Source: Stenocarpella maydis
Taxonomy: Eukaryota; Ascomycota; Sordariomycetes; Diaporthales; Diaporthaceae
Direction: 5' to 3'
Length of the DNA: 64,000 bases
NCBI GenBank assembly: GCA_002270565.1
Contig: NQMI01000017.1
Location: forward strand, 134,150-198,149
Shown: positions 43,908 to 56,703 of the stretch, in pieces
How the letters are laid out: each line of letters starts with the position of its first letter
Numbering within the stretch: the stretch's first letter is position 1
Translations under genes and position numbers: made by a program
Notes under the pieces: generated by a model
What the model was told of the DNA's origin: nothing
The model's database searches: none
What the model saw: only the letters and a program-made list of their open reading frames with translations

Positions 43908-46307
43908 TTACCTGGTATTGTTCTGGCCCCGGTATGCGGCATTGTTCTGGCCCTGGGGGGCTGAAAGGTTGGATGATGATCCACTATAGGAGCCGGGGCC
44001 CATTGAAGAGCCGCTCGGTTGTTGATGCAGGTATTGCCCTCCGCTATTGTAGCCGCTGTAGTCGGGTTGGGGGTTGGGGGGCCCTCTCCGGCCGTCTGCA
44101 GGGAACAATGGTACGGAAGGGTCCACCGGTGAGCGAGGTGGTTCACGGTAGTTGGACTGCGCCAGTGGCGAGTTGGCCTGCTGAGGTGCTTGCATGTTTG
44201 GGTCTGTGCGTCGCTTCATCGAGTCAGATGATATGGACTCATTGTCCTCGTCCATGTCAAATCCAGCCTTGTATCCTTGCTTGTCACCTCGGGCGGTTGC
44301 TGCCAGGGCGTCCAACTCGGTCGTGGTGTTCAGCTGTGTCTGGGACTTCATGAATGATGCTCGGTCGTCGGCCATGAACTGGTATCTGGCATCGGGGTTC
44401 TTGCGGACCAGGACAATGACGGTGGTCACGATCAACATGAGGAGCAAGACCAAGGCGAAGACGGCGTTCGCAATCCAAAGAATCACACCCACAACACCAG
44501 TGACGATGGCCGGCTGGTTGAAGACGTCAGTGAACACCAGCAGGAAGATGGAGTTGAGGAAGTTGATGACGCAAATGGAGATGTTGAACGAGTTGGTGCT
44601 CTTGTCCATCCAAGGTCGGAGGACACTGGCACCGATCAGAGCCCCGGCCTCCAGGACGATGAAGGCGACGGCCTGCGCAGTACCACTGTTTTGCGCGAGA
44701 GCAATGAACATGCCCTTCAGCAGCAGGTATGCCAGACTAGGCACGATGAAGTAATAGGCTGAAGCACGGAACTGGACGTAGAGGAAGCCCCACTTGTTCA
44801 GAGCTTGAGGGTCAGAGAATAGAATGTAGGCCGGGTTCCTGTGCATGACAACGGAGCGTCGTGCAATCCTGATGACCTTCGACGACGCCCAGCCCAAGGT
44901 GATCACCATGCCGAAGAAGAAGAAGACAGCGAGGACAACCTCAGCGGCAGAGTCCTTCTGGGTGAACTCCCACAGACACAGGATTGTCATCTGAGGAAAT
45001 CCAATCAAGGTGAGGCGGAAGAGGATGCCCTTGAGGACAGTGAACCATCCATTTCGGAAGTCTTGGAACGTATCAGTCTTCATCCACCTGTGCTTGACGG
45101 CGAATTCGCACCAGCCTTTCCAGGCGGCCACCCCAAGGATGGTGAGAACGACAAAGAAGCAAAAGAAGGTCAGCCCAGTCATGAAAAGGTTAGTCGACTC
45201 AATGCCGGCTTTGTAGGCGACACGCTGGATTCCAAAAACGACGAAGCTGCCACTGGAGTTGGTAATGTTTCCCCTCTTCAGGAGTTTTGAAGCACCTTCG
45301 ACAACGGCCCGTGGCATCTGAGCGACAGCGCGAGGCATCATGGCTACCCCGCGCCTGAACAGGTTCATTGACATCTCAGCGCCGATGTCCAATGATCGCT
45401 TCTTTTTCTCAACCTGCACGGACACCGTGCTCAGAGAGTCAAACAGCGTCGACGGGGTTCCTCCGGTAGCACGCTGGTACCAAGTGAAGATGCTCTGCAT
45501 GAAGGTTACGCGGATGACGCCCATGCTCCATTGGAAATCCTGCGTCCATGCCTGTACAATCGGAGGGAGAGGCACAGAGGTCATGCCGATCATGGCCTGG
45601 CTTTGGAAGTATCCGAAAAGCGACAAGGCGTTTGCAGCGACGTGGGAAGCAGCATTCGAGTGTCCCAGGCCAGAGATGACGGCAGACGAGGCCAATGCCA
45701 GGCCAGCAACAATAGCAGTAGCCCACTTCACACCAACCAGGTCGACAGTCTTTCCGTTTGAGATGTCAGCCTCGACACAAGCAACGCTTGTGCCTGCCTG
45801 GTCGCCGGAGGTCATGTTGATGAACACTTTCACCTTGGCGTCCAGGTCGGGGAAAGTGTAGGCAATGCCGGGGATCTGCTTGGCAGCCTCATCGCCAACA
45901 TCCAAGTTGAAAGTAAGAGGGATTTTTCCAGCGGTCCTTTGCGGTCCCGGTTAGCACCTCAGAAATGACGGGCATAGCTTCAATTGTTAGGATACGTACA
46001 TAGGGCACAGTCCAGCAAGACCAATGTCACACGGGTTGACTTGTCGTCGAATAATCTGATAGCCATACGCTGTGATCGATACGTCAAAGACAACGTTGCC
46101 TTGAATGGAAGACACGGCGACAATGTCGATCATGGCGGTGCCGTTCAGCGGTGTGTAGGCGACATTGAAGAGACTGGCTGTGAAGCCAGAGTTGTCCTGG
46201 CAGGTGTTTAGAGAGTTGGACTGCAGCAGTTGCTCAGCCACCGCGGGCCGCAGAAGGGCGGCTGCGGAGGCGAGCAGTAGTAACGGGGTCCTTGGATAGA
46301 ACCACAT
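43908..46307 (-). CDS. flc-like: FLC/TRP-family membrane protein (ML-like domain plus TRP)
   Basis: Two exons, 46307-46000 and 45936-43908, intron of 63 nt (GTACGT...CAAAG, with CTAAC inside); phases close to 778 residues. A signal peptide (MWFYPRTPLLLLASAAALL...AVA) is followed by an ML-like lipid-binding domain (about residues 25-165; NTCQDNSGFTASLFNVAYTP, GLCPMTAGKIPL, IAYTFPDLD, ACVEADISNG). Then comes a TRP-like membrane region with about nine helices (WATAIVAGLALASSAVISGL onward to ALVLLLMLIVTTVIVLV). The cytosolic tail of about 160 residues is Gln/Pro/Gly-rich and ends in AYRGQNNTR. Yeast Flc1-3, first named flavin carriers, are linked to FAD transport into the ER, cell-wall integrity and calcium homeostasis. 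The long CT/GT-rich leader upstream is typical of a highly regulated gene. Confidence 0.88.
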
Positions 46308-49300
46308 ATTGGTGAGGTGCGAAGCAACACGGCGTAGCGAGACGAGGCAACAGCCCGGAGGGCGAGGAAGGGAAGGGAGTAGCCCGTGGGGCGAGCCGTC
46401 GGAGTTGGATGTGTGCCTCGCGAGGTCGAACCGTGTTCCAGCGGTCGAGGATGGTAGGGAGCGAGGTTTTGTATGAGTTTGTTCAAGTCGACATGAAAGA
46501 AAGAGTGGCTTCGAGGTCCGAGGTCGCGACGTATTGGGACAAGTCGGTCGTTTCGGTCGTTCGGTCGCTCGACGGGTCTGGGGAGGGTCGAGGATGGGGG
46601 TCACGAAGAAGGCGGTTCTCGAAGTGAACTTGTCTGGCCGTCTGGTGCAATTTGCGAATCACGAGGAGGCGCAGCGGGGGGGGGCCACGCGGTCGGTTGA
46701 CGATTCCTCTGGTTCGTGCGAGCGCAGCAGGTTGGCAACCAGGGGAAGAGTGCCTTTGGACAGAGGAAGAGGCCGGCTCAACGGGGGAGCAGCGCCTCGA
46801 TGCAAATGACTGTGGGTTGTGTCGATGATGGTGTGGATTATACCAAGGGAAGTAAAGTAAGCAGTAGACTAGTGGTGAGGAAAAGGGCAGCGGGTAGAAC
46901 GGGAATGGGGATGAGAATGGGCTGGGGGGACGGGCCGGTAGGAAATGGCCGCTGGCGTGTGTGTGAGTGTGTGTGAGTGTATTGTCTCGCCCGGGTGTTC
47001 GACGGACGGGCTTGGGTGTTAGTATCAGGACCAGATCAGATCGTCGAAAAGGTGAAGATGGGGGAGAGGAGAAGGCGAGTCGGGGTGGATGGCAGCAGGG
47101 CCGTGAGATTCTGGTGGATCACGCTTGGAAGGAGGGAAGGGGAGACAGACCCCATCTCAATCAAAAGGGGCCCAGAGCAGACAGCAGGGTATACTGGCCA
47201 TGGGGGGGGTCATGGCCATTCGTCACTGCTGCAATTTGAGGGCGGGCGCTAGACCTCCAGCAGGTTGCTCGGTAGTCACACAGGATAGACAAAGGGTGGG
47301 CCTTGGCACAAGACTACATTCACAGCCACGGGAGTTTGCGCATGGCCCCAGGTACCGGCCCCACCATCCCAGCCAGGACGCTACTGTGGGTACCTGGTAC
47401 CTTTCCATGCAAGGTACACGAATAAGCTTCCAAGAAAGAGGAAGGGAAATGCTGGCCTTTGTCGTCGACACCAAGCTTGCTGAAGAAAAAAAGAAGCCCA
47501 AATGACATCCAATTCTGCCCATGTTTGCTCGCATGAATTGAGATTGAGCCAAGCCACGGTCTCCCATTGTATAACCTGTGTCCCTGTGCCACAGCGCGCT
47601 CTCTCTCTCTCTACCCCCCTCTCTCAATCCCTCGTACCTGAATACGGAGAATAAGCTGCTTGCTTACTGTGCACCCATCAACACAATGAACAAGGCACTG
47701 GGCTCCCGGTCGTCCCATGGGAGAATCGGTTCGTCCCTGTCTGTTCAATTAACTCTACGCCGTCATCGTCTAGTATTTTCTAATGTGCATGTGCACACAC
47801 TATGGCCCAGACAGTCTCAGCCGCAGAGGCCAGATGGCGAGGATAATAATAACTCTTGCCTGGCATCACGCGGCCTGGTTGACCTCGTCGAGTACAGACA
47901 ACCACAACCAAAGAAACCCCAGGCCCAGGCCTGCCTCCGACCTCACTCACCACCTCCCTCCCTCCAGGGTCCAGGCCTCTTGGACAAGCTGGCCCTTCTC
48001 TGTGGTCTGGCGGCTCCCTCTCGAGGGCGCCACGCCTCGCACGCCAATGGCATGCCCAGCACCGTTACAAATGCAGTTTACCTAGTACGCATTACTATCT
48101 AGTCGTCCACGGTCTCGGGTCTCGGCTCCCCTCGCGGGGCTCCCTGGCGTCACAGAAGCCAGACCCCCGTGTTCCTTGGTCTGAAGCACTCCGTGTCTTG
48201 GATTTCATTGCAGCCAACCTGCACAGCCACCCTCGGCCCAGCCGCCCAAACTGCTGCCGGCCCGCCATGCCCATCTGCCAATTCCTTGGCCGGCAAAGCT
48301 CATGACTCTCATCATAGCAGTTCGCCCGGGCAAATAACAAGCCTACATACATACATAGTACATGACTGAGCATGGGCTCTTGTCGATGCTCCTTGCGCCT
48401 ATGCCTGGGGGATCTTCATTCGACACGGCTTGGGCTCCATCAATCTCGAATCATAACTCTCAAAGTTTGACCACGCCAGATCTCATCTCCGTGCTCAGAT
48501 CTTGACAGCCAGGACGACGTCCACCCGCCAGAGTGCACGACGCAGCACTCAACCGAGTGCTCACTTGCCAGGCTCGCATGCCAGCATTGCATGCCTCGTC
48601 AACTACCAGGTCACCTGCAGACTCCCATCTGTCGTCATAGTCTTGCGTATTCCGGATCCAGATCAGCAAGCTGTTTCGACGCGCGTAGATCCTCGTGGTG
48701 TGAGGATTGACTGGGTCCGTTCGGTCGAGGTGACCAACGACCGTCGACCCTTGGATCACGGGTCACGGGTTCGTTCACCATTGCAGTACGAGCAGGGCCT
48801 CTGGCGTGACTAGTCTGTGTCCCGGCTCATGTGGACCTGGGCGATATTTTCCGACTCGTGGGCTCCTCCTTTGCGACGCCACCCAGTCTCAGGAGACCAT
48901 GCGCGGAGCAGGTGCAACACTCCGCAAGACAACACCTGCTCGCTGCCCCGTCCAACTGGAAACCTGCATCCAAGATTCCGAACAGGAGTCCGTCTTCACA
49001 AAAGAACAAGATTCTCGCTGCACGTCACAGAGTCTCGTGGCTGTTGAGGCGGATCTCCTGTCTATCAATTTCTGCTTGCGAGATCCGGGGCTCTCTCCTT
49101 GAAGATCCAATCTCTGGATTTATTTTCAGATCAGAACCACTGCCACCGGCACCTAGTGGATCCCAACACTACATACGAAGTACACTAGACACACCATCGA
49201 TCCCACCCCGCCAAACTTGCGCATCTAAAACTCTACGCCCTGTGGTTCAGCAATACCCCTAGTATTAATCAATGCATCCGCGAACACAGCCCTCCGGATC

Positions 49301-50149
49301 TCTCTCTCATAAGGCATGCTTGTGTCGCAGAGGAAGCCTATACGTGTACGCCGCCAATCCCACCTTCCTTCGGGGAATTTGTGGGCATCCCTTTCATTTA
49401 CGTGACGCGCCGATCGATCGCACTGCTACGGGATGTTGCGCTGCCAAAACTGCCAAACACCGGGCTTGCACGATCTTTTGGGGGCTTCTGCAAGCCCAGC
49501 CTCAACCCCGGACGCCCATGTGCGCCTGGCTCTTCGGCTCTGCTGCCCCGTCCGACGCCAGCTGCGTCAACTCGCACAAAGGCCCTTGTTTGACTCCCTT
49601 GGCCTGCGGCACGCTCCCGTCGCACATCTGCTCCCTTCCGCCCCCCGGGGGGCCTCCACTCCACCCGATTGTGCCGCCCGGCGATCTCGAATCGCGAGAA
49701 CCGTGGTCGGGGAACTATTGTCTAGACCACACCATCACTGACCCGTTACCGCTGACGCTAGGCGAAAAGCTTGGCTACACGCGTTCCTGGCCTGTCGAAA
49801 CTCCTCGCCCACGAATTTGAATCTGCTCTTCCGTCGGTAGTTCCTCCGACAACAACAGATGTCTCTTCCTGCAGTATGTCAATAATTCTATGTTTGACAC
49901 CCTGCATGGACTTCAGGCCATTGGATACGCAAGCCAAAGGTTGTCTTGCTAGTGCAAGCTTAGAACTCTTGGACAGATTCCTGCATCAGCACCTATTGCT
50001 TTGATCCACAGGCCAGCCCAATCGGGTGGGTTCAAGATGTCGCAAATGTACCAAACCTGCTCTCGTCATCATCTTATCGTCGAAGGTGTCTGAGCAGGAT
50101 GCTACTGCAATCAACCCAAAAAGGCCTGCAAGTGCATCGGGCAACTCCA
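46308..50149. other. Long intergenic region, no gene seen
   Basis: 3.8 kb. The first 800 bases upstream of the FLC start are purine-rich on this strand, as fungal leaders often are. GT repeats occur at 46957-46979 and CT repeats at about 47595-47625. Frames on the plus strand (for example 49272-49820) are open mainly because of GC richness and show no domain or codon bias. Confidence 0.45.
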
Positions 50150-52808
50150 TCACAACCACTCGCTGCAGGTTTTGATCCAGGATTGGGTACTCTGACTGTG
50201 GTCCAAGCCACGGCGATAAGAGGCCTTGAGCTCCTCCTGATCAATCCCACAGTGCTCCATACCGTCCCTCCCTTCAAACCAGCCCAGCCCGTACGTGTGT
50301 CCCACACCCTCCAGGAACTTGAGCATCTCCCGATTGTTCAGCTTCTCGGTACCGACGAAATTCCACAGCATCTTGCTCTGGTGTATAAAAGCCAGCACGC
50401 TGGCGATAGTGTTCGGCTGGCGCGGGAGGAACGGCTTCCGCCGTACAACGCATACGACCGTAGCCACAGTCCCCATATACAGCAAGATGAACGTGGCTAG
50501 GCCGAGGGAGATCCAGAACGAGACGGGAGTCTCCTGACCAGCACTTATGCTGCCGCCGCCTTCGACAACCCGCGCAAAGTCCTTGCCCTCGACCGCCGCG
50601 AGGCTCGCCACCAGCACTGTCAACACCTCGGCCATGACCATGCCGAACCCTACGGCAAACACGAGCCAGTGCCCGTTGGCCAGCGCCCGCAGCGCCACCC
50701 ACGGGAAGGGCATGGCGGTGTAGTCGAGCGTCAGCGTCTTGGGCGCCGCGCTCCGCTTGTAGAGGATGAAGAAGGGCTCCATCATCCGCACGTTCGTGTC
50801 GATGGCGCCCCAGGCGAGCTTGATGCAGACGGCCAGCGCTGTGGCCGCCCAGGGCGCTTTGTCTGTCAGGTAGCTGGCGGGTGTAAATAGGAAGATTGAT
50901 AGCAGGGCGGTGAATAGCAGCACGCCCGTGATGAAGGGGATGCAGCCTGCTGCGCGGAGCATGAGGGGGTGCGGGTTGAGCGGGAGGTTAAACGTCTCTT
51001 CAGAGCTCTGGCTCCTCGAGCCTCCGGTGCCCCACGCGGTCGAGTGGCCTTTTTCCCCAGCCGATAAAGGCGCGAGAGACGAGTTTCGAAGGATGTATCG
51101 GTTGTCGGCCAGCCTATGGTGGATATCCTTGTGCGTTGCGACATCCATATCTTTAAAGTCCCTACTCCCACGTTAGCAGTCTACAACCAAGCCTCAAGTG
51201 ACGGCTTTGGACACCGGGGCCGACTTCAGTTCCCACGTACATCAGGATATGTGAGACGTTCGCCATTGCTGCTAGGCCAGCTATCCCCTTGACGTCTGCG
51301 AGGAGCCCGGACCGACGTGTCCCAAGCTGGTAGAAGAGCACCGCCCCCAGCACGGCGTTGAGATACAGCACCACCTCAAGAACACGCGACCACGTCGGGT
51401 CGACCAGGATTTGCTTGATGCCGTCCGGGTTCTGGGTCCTCGTTTCGCGGTCTGGCGTGAGGACGATGCATGCCGAGGTCAGCGTGGGCACAGCTGACAC
51501 CGCGAGCAGCGAAGCTACCGAGGATACAGTCACAGCGTAGTGGCTCAGCCGATATGCATGCAGCGGCCTAAGGAAACCGGGTTTGTTGACGTAGTCCACG
51601 TTCAGGGTTTCCGCGGCCGTCGCCCCCCCTTTCTTTGACAATTGGTAGTAGGCCTCCAGTCTTCTTACATCAAGGTCGGTCATCTGCCACATCACGCCAT
51701 ATGTCACCGCCACGATAGTCGGAAGAAATTTGATCATGAAGTACATCCCGGGCTTGATCTCCTGCGGGCTGTTGAACGAGACTAGTGTCTTGGCCGATGA
51801 GTGGTAGAGCGCCTCCGTAAGGCCAGCAAGGGTAATGGAGAGCAAGATCAACATTGCGAGGTACGGCCAGCGCATCGAGAACGGCTTCCATTCTGGGCGC
51901 GGGTAGAAAGTTTCTGTCCGCGCTGCACGCTGCTTGAGGGCGCTTAAGTAGGCCAGATCAGTCGTCCTTCCTAACGACCGATTTGAGACAATCCTTGAGC
52001 CGTCCGCATGTTCCTCTGTTTCGAAGTCCGGCTCGTCGAGGATCACCTGGACAGATTGGCCGTACTTGTCTGCTGCCCGCTGAGCAAGTGCCTTGCGGGT
52101 GGCAGTACGGCTCAGGGGCGCTTTTCGTCGGTGGAGTGGTAGCGTTGGTGAAGGGATTTGGCTACCGTTTTGCTGACCAGATAGCAGGAGCTCTGTCTCT
52201 CGAATCGTTCTCTCCGGCTTCCACCCCGCGCCAAGGCCATTCGATAATACCCCTGCCTTCTCTTGTTCTTGCCATGTCGACATGTTGAGATTAGTATGAG
52301 AAGGCGCTGATACTGACGGCCCTGAACCATCTATGGCCGCCGCCACGGGAAGCAAGGCGATGTCCATACTTTCTCTGTCTTCTGGTATGTCGTGATCTAT
52401 TCTCCTATACCCAGGGACGTACGGCTTGTACTGTATGATCTGTGTATTTGCTGGTCGGCCAAGAGCAGATAATGGAGGGAATGCAGGCCTCCCAATCTGT
52501 TGGTACGGATTTCCTCTAGCAGCGGCTGACCATCGCTCGTTGTCCGGCTCGTCGATTCCCGCAATGCTCGCGTTGTGCTGCGTCGACAGCGAGGCCAAGC
52601 ATTCTCGCGGCAGAAGTGAGGGAGTCGAGGGCGGGCTGGGCCCCGCTGGTGAATAAGCACCATCATAGTGCTCTCCTTCGAAGCCCAACTGAGCAAAATC
52701 GCTATAACTCTCGATACGGGAGCTGAGTCTTGGTTCTGGGAGATCACGGCCGGTGTCCTTCGTGTTTCTCGGCCGCGCCTGAGGCGAAGAGTTTCTAGAC
52801 TGAGCCAT
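50150..52808 (-). CDS. Large multi-pass membrane protein (DUF3433-like)
   Basis: Two exons, 52808-51241 and 51161-50150, joined by an 80-nt intron (GTACGT...GAGTAG, CTAAC branch site); phases close to 859 residues. The N-terminal 300 residues are polar and Ser/Pro-rich, probably cytosolic. Two repeated membrane modules follow: one in exon 1 (YLAMLILLSITLAGLTEAL; MYFMIKFLPTIVAVTYGVMW; YAVTVSSVASLLAVSAVPTL) and one in exon 2 (FITGVLLFTALLSIFLF; AATALAVCIKLAW; FWISLGLATFILLYMGTVAT). Each has a matching motif, LNVDYVNKPGFLRPLHAYR and LTLDYTAMPFPWVALRALA. This duplicated layout matches the fungal DUF3433 family, of unknown function. The short C-terminus contains KFLEGVGHTYGLGWFEG. Confidence 0.75.
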
Positions 52809-54708
52809 GGCCAGTCTCAATGATCAGAGAGCGCCTATCTGTATAATGGGCGACGGAGGTATGTAGGGCCAAGCCTAGTCTCTCCTGATGCCATTTTCAA
52901 GCATCGAAGAGAAACAAAAACGAGGATTTAAGGGAGGGAGAAGAAGAAGAGTGAACAGGTTGTCAAAAAAGTGACCAGAATGAGTTCAACGACGCGAGAG
53001 TGTAGGATAGTAGACCTGGCGTCTCAAAACAAAGAGATAACGCCGGGGAAGAAGCACGACTGGGGGCTTGAGACCGAACTGACAAGCTCCGATGCGGCTG
53101 AACCCCGTCACCAGCCCACACTCGCGCTAACAGGGCACTACACTCAAAGAATGTCCCCATCCCATCAGCCCTGGGGCGCTTACGCCGCGTTGCTAACGGA
53201 ACGGTCTCGACCAGGTTGCCGACAAGGAGATCATTCAGTGCCAAGGCAGGCCTGCAGTATCTGAGTGAAGGAGAAGAAAATGGTAAAAGGGTAATGAAGA
53301 TAGCGAAGAAGCATCTTCCAATGTCCATCCAGCGCACGGGACCCATTTCTGCAGGCACAAAGAGCAGACATGCTCACCCATCTCCTCGGGCCAAAGAGGC
53401 GGAGAGGTCGGTTCACTGAGCGCAAGGTGGGTATTTTGCCCTTCGCACGCCAACATTGTTGCGCCGGCAGAGGGTCCTCTGCGGAGCCTAGCCAGATGAG
53501 GCGGTCTTCAGGGCAGCTGGGACCAGCTCTGCCCAGGACAGACGCCTTTTGGTGTGTTGGCGGTGATACGACGTCTCTCGTGTGACAATCACTGAACCTG
53601 ATAATTCTGTGGTCTTCAGTTGGTGACCACCCTGCCTATTGATGACACCCTGTAAGATAGTAGACTACCATGTAGCAGGATATCCTAAGGAGAATATCCT
53701 AAAGGAGGCCTCCCACAGGAAGCCTATCCCATCTTGAGGATGGTATAGGAAAGAGATCCGAAGCGTCCTTTGTCAACGGGCGCGCAGCGGACTAACGCTG
53801 GAAGTTTCCCTACCGCCAGGCAGATGTTAACAGCTAAAAGGTGCTCGGGAGCTACTATGCAGACCAAATATCTCAAATCGGTGTATCAGCAGCTCCAGGC
53901 CTGCGTCCTGTTTCTAAGATACCTATGCACTGAGCATCTCCAAAGCACTCCCGATTATCCTGGGCCGCCGCATGCACTGTCTCAGATGCATGCCGAGGTA
54001 CGATCCTGATCCAAGTCAATATCCCGTTCATCTCTGTGTTGGACTCGGGCAACTCAGTTCGTATAAGTTTTACGAACGGGAGCATGACGCTGTGTTGACG
54101 TTGTGATCCCGTGTGCAGAATACATGTCGTCAAATTGTGGTTACTTTTCCCTGCTTCCCTGACACCGGGCGCAAACTGTCCTGTCGTACCCCGAGGTGGT
54201 TCGGGCAGACGTGACCACTTTATCTCGCTTTACGATCTGCACAGTCTATTCACCCCGTACCACACTGCGACGAGCATGCTCTTCTCGTCAGACTGCCGTG
54301 TTACTTTCGGTATCTGAAGACATTTGACCAAATGTTATGCGAGAATTCACTGTATGGTAAAGTGAGCCAGGACGGAGGACGTCGAAATGTCAGAGGGCCA
54401 ATATTTTACATATTACGCGCTGTGTCCACCTCGGAGGGGTCCACGCAAACAAGACAGGTGTGTCTACTGGTGTTGGTCAAGCGACTAGGCCAACTTTAGA
54501 AGTCTGGGCCAGTGAAGCTTTCCACTTCTGCGACTGCAACGACACTGTTGAGATCAACTTTCGGTTAGGTTCAGCTTCAACGAAAACTTCCACTTCTCTT
54601 CACCTCCCACGCCTCCCCTGACAGGAGGTTGCTTTCGCAACCCCTCTCAACCGTTTCACATCCCGTTTGGCCCTCGATCGGGGGGTTTTTTTTTTCTTTC
54701 GATTGATC
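52809..54708. other. Intergenic, no gene seen
   Basis: Contains a short repeated motif (ATATCCTAAGGAGA then ATATCCTAAAGGAG, about 53680-53707) beside AGGCCTCC...GGAAGCCT. The 3' end is a T-rich leader (T-run at 54686-54697) before the GTPase start codon. Confidence 0.45.
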
Positions 54709-55761
54709 ATGGCTTCCATGATCTTCTCAGAGGAGGAGGCCAAGTACCTCCGGACGGTTCTGAAGTGGCAGGAGAAGCCCGACGATAAGCGAGCAAGCTG
54801 GATGCTGGGCGCGCGCCCACCCAAGCCCGTGGGCGAGTTCAGGATCTTGATGATCGGAGCAAGGGGTGTGGGAAAGACGTCAATTTTGAAGAAGGTAACG
54901 AAAATCTCAAGTCTAACTTTTGAGTCTTCTCATCTCACATCACGGCAGTTCTGCACTGGTGTCTTTCCCGATCAATCAAGTCTGGGCCCACCAAGCAATA
55001 TCAACGGTTGCCGACGCAACATCACCATCGAGTCAAACGATGGCAAGCAGGTTGAGCCCAAACTGTATACGGTTGACGTCCTGGAACTCCCAGCCGGCCA
55101 TCTTTCCTCTCCTGGACACCTCTCTCAAGCCCTAGCCATCACGGATGCCGCCGTTCTCGTTTATGACATCTCGAACCCGCAGTCACTCACATATCTCAAG
55201 TCACTTGCGAATTCTATCTACAGCTCGATCCACCCGAACAGGACGCTGCCCGCCTCAACCAAGAAGAGAAGCGGCTTCCACCTCTCCGGCTCATCCACCA
55301 CAAAGGACACAAGCGACACGACACGCAAAACCAAGCCCTACCATTTCATGCTCATCGGAGCAAAGCGAGACGTGCCCGACTCCTCGCGCGAGGTATCCTG
55401 GCTGGAAGGCCAGATCGCCGCAGAGGGGTTCTTTGGCCCCTCTGGCATCGCGGCCGGCGCCAGCGTCAGCTTCATGGAGGTCTCGGCGCGCACCGGCGAG
55501 CAGGTGGGCGCCCTCTTCCCGTCGCTCGTCGGCGAGGTGCTCAAGAGCCGGAGGGCGAGGCAGGCGGCGTTCGAGGGGGAGTGCCTGGCGACACAAGGAT
55601 CTGGTGGGTTGTCTGGATGGGATGTTGCTGACTTTGACCATGATGCGGACGATACTGATGATGATGGGAAAACAGATGGGAGCGGCACCATGGCGGGGTC
55701 CGTTAGGCGTAGGTGGGCTGCTTTGAAGACTACGTTGGCCGCGTCGATTTTCAGGAAGTGA
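54709..55761 (+). CDS. Divergent Ras-like small GTPase
   Basis: ATG at 54709. A 54-nt GTAACG...GGCAG intron (54895-54948, with TCTAAC) has no stop and keeps frame; removed, the protein is 332 residues and the Ras-like sequence becomes continuous, ILKK joining FCTGVFPDQ. G1 P-loop GARGVGKTS is intact. G3 is not canonical: DVLELPAGH stands where D-x-x-G with Gln is usual. G4 reads GAKRD, with Ala in place of the guanine-contacting Asn, and G5 is EVSARTG. An insertion of about 45 Ser/Thr/Lys-rich residues lies between the IHPNRTLP segment and YHFMLIGAK. The acidic stretch DFDHDADDTDDDGKTD and the C-terminal FRK follow, without a CaaX box. Nucleotide specificity is doubtful. It probably signals or scaffolds at membranes by another means; role unknown. 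Confidence 0.8.
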   Translation: MASMIFSEEEAKYLRTVLKWQEKPDDKRASWMLGARPPKPVGEFRILMIGARGVGKTSILKKVTKISSLTFESSHLTSRQFCTGVFPDQSSLGPPSNINGCRRNITIESNDGKQVEPKLYTVDVLELPAGHLSSPGHLSQALAITDAAVLVYDISNPQSLTYLKSLANSIYSSIHPNRTLPASTKKRSGFHLSGSSTTKDTSDTTRKTKPYHFMLIGAKRDVPDSSREVSWLEGQIAAEGFFGPSGIAAGASVSFMEVSARTGEQVGALFPSLVGEVLKSRRARQAAFEGECLATQGSGGLSGWDVADFDHDADDTDDDGKTDGSGTMAGSVRRRWAALKTTLAASIFRK

Positions 55762-56703
55762 GGCTTCAAGAGGACTCTTGGCGATATGGGGTTGACGAGA
55801 GGCTGAGGGAACTGTATGATGGTAGCATCTCGCTCTAGCATACATTGGAATGTTGAATGCTGGCACAGTAACAACTCATCTTGGACGTAATGGTCTTCCA
55901 TCGTGGAAACGAGCGCTAGGGGAGGGAATTGAGGGTAGCCTTTCAGAAGCTTCTGCATTTTACGAAGAAAAAGGCTTACGCAAAGGTTGAGTACTCTAAG
56001 CCTCCAGTAATTCTTACCACACCTGAGGCACCTTTCGGTCCTGGGTCTTCGGATTTCTGCCTAGGTATCTGGGCTCGCTCTCGCAATGTACTGTAGATAT
56101 CGATATGTGTACCCTCCGGCTTTGCGGGTGCAGCTGTACGATTACTTTTAAAGGTTCTGCATGTGACTCTAGACGAGCGACTTCCCAATGGCCTTGCTTT
56201 ATGAGCGCCGACCCCCGGAACACTCTGGGAACCAGAGCAAGATATGGTTGTGGATGGAAGCACACCCACTTACTGTTTTGATCATAATATGCTCATTCTA
56301 TTCGAAATCTTTGCCTTCCAAGAATATTCCTCCATGCCTATGGTACCGCTCCCGAAGGGTTTTCAACTTGCTCTCTTACTTTCTTGCCTTCCGTGCGGAC
56401 TTCCACCGAATTATTTTACTTGAAACGATTTAAATTTTACCCGGGGGTCTGCTGTCTTCCAATACTCTTTCATCGGTCTGATACATCCCAAGTCCGTCTC
56501 TCCTTGGGCACGGACTTTCCTGATCGTAAAAGCATCAGGGTCAACCTCTCGCTCTCGCCTTCTCTCACTACTTTCTTTCGCCTCACGGAATCCAGCTCAC
56601 ATCAATGCTACCATAGGACCCATAGGGCCAAAAGCTATCACCCAGGAAGAACACTCCCAGTCCTGTATGATACACTATATCCTCAAATCTCAGTGTCGGT
56701 AAC
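55762..56703. other. Intergenic, no gene seen
   Basis: Between two plus-strand genes. The part before 56704 is T/C-rich, as expected of a fungal leader. Confidence 0.4.

Noticed and set aside
45340..45861. 173-codon plus-strand frame opposite the FLC gene
   Set aside because: Antisense shadow; the minus strand gives a complete two-exon FLC protein.
49272..49820. 182-codon plus-strand frame
   Set aside because: No domain, irregular composition with many Cys and Pro, no coding bias or splice partners; judged chance.
53680..53760. Possible small MITE with ATATCCTAA repeats
   Set aside because: Repeats are short and no paired terminal inverted repeats or target duplication were seen.
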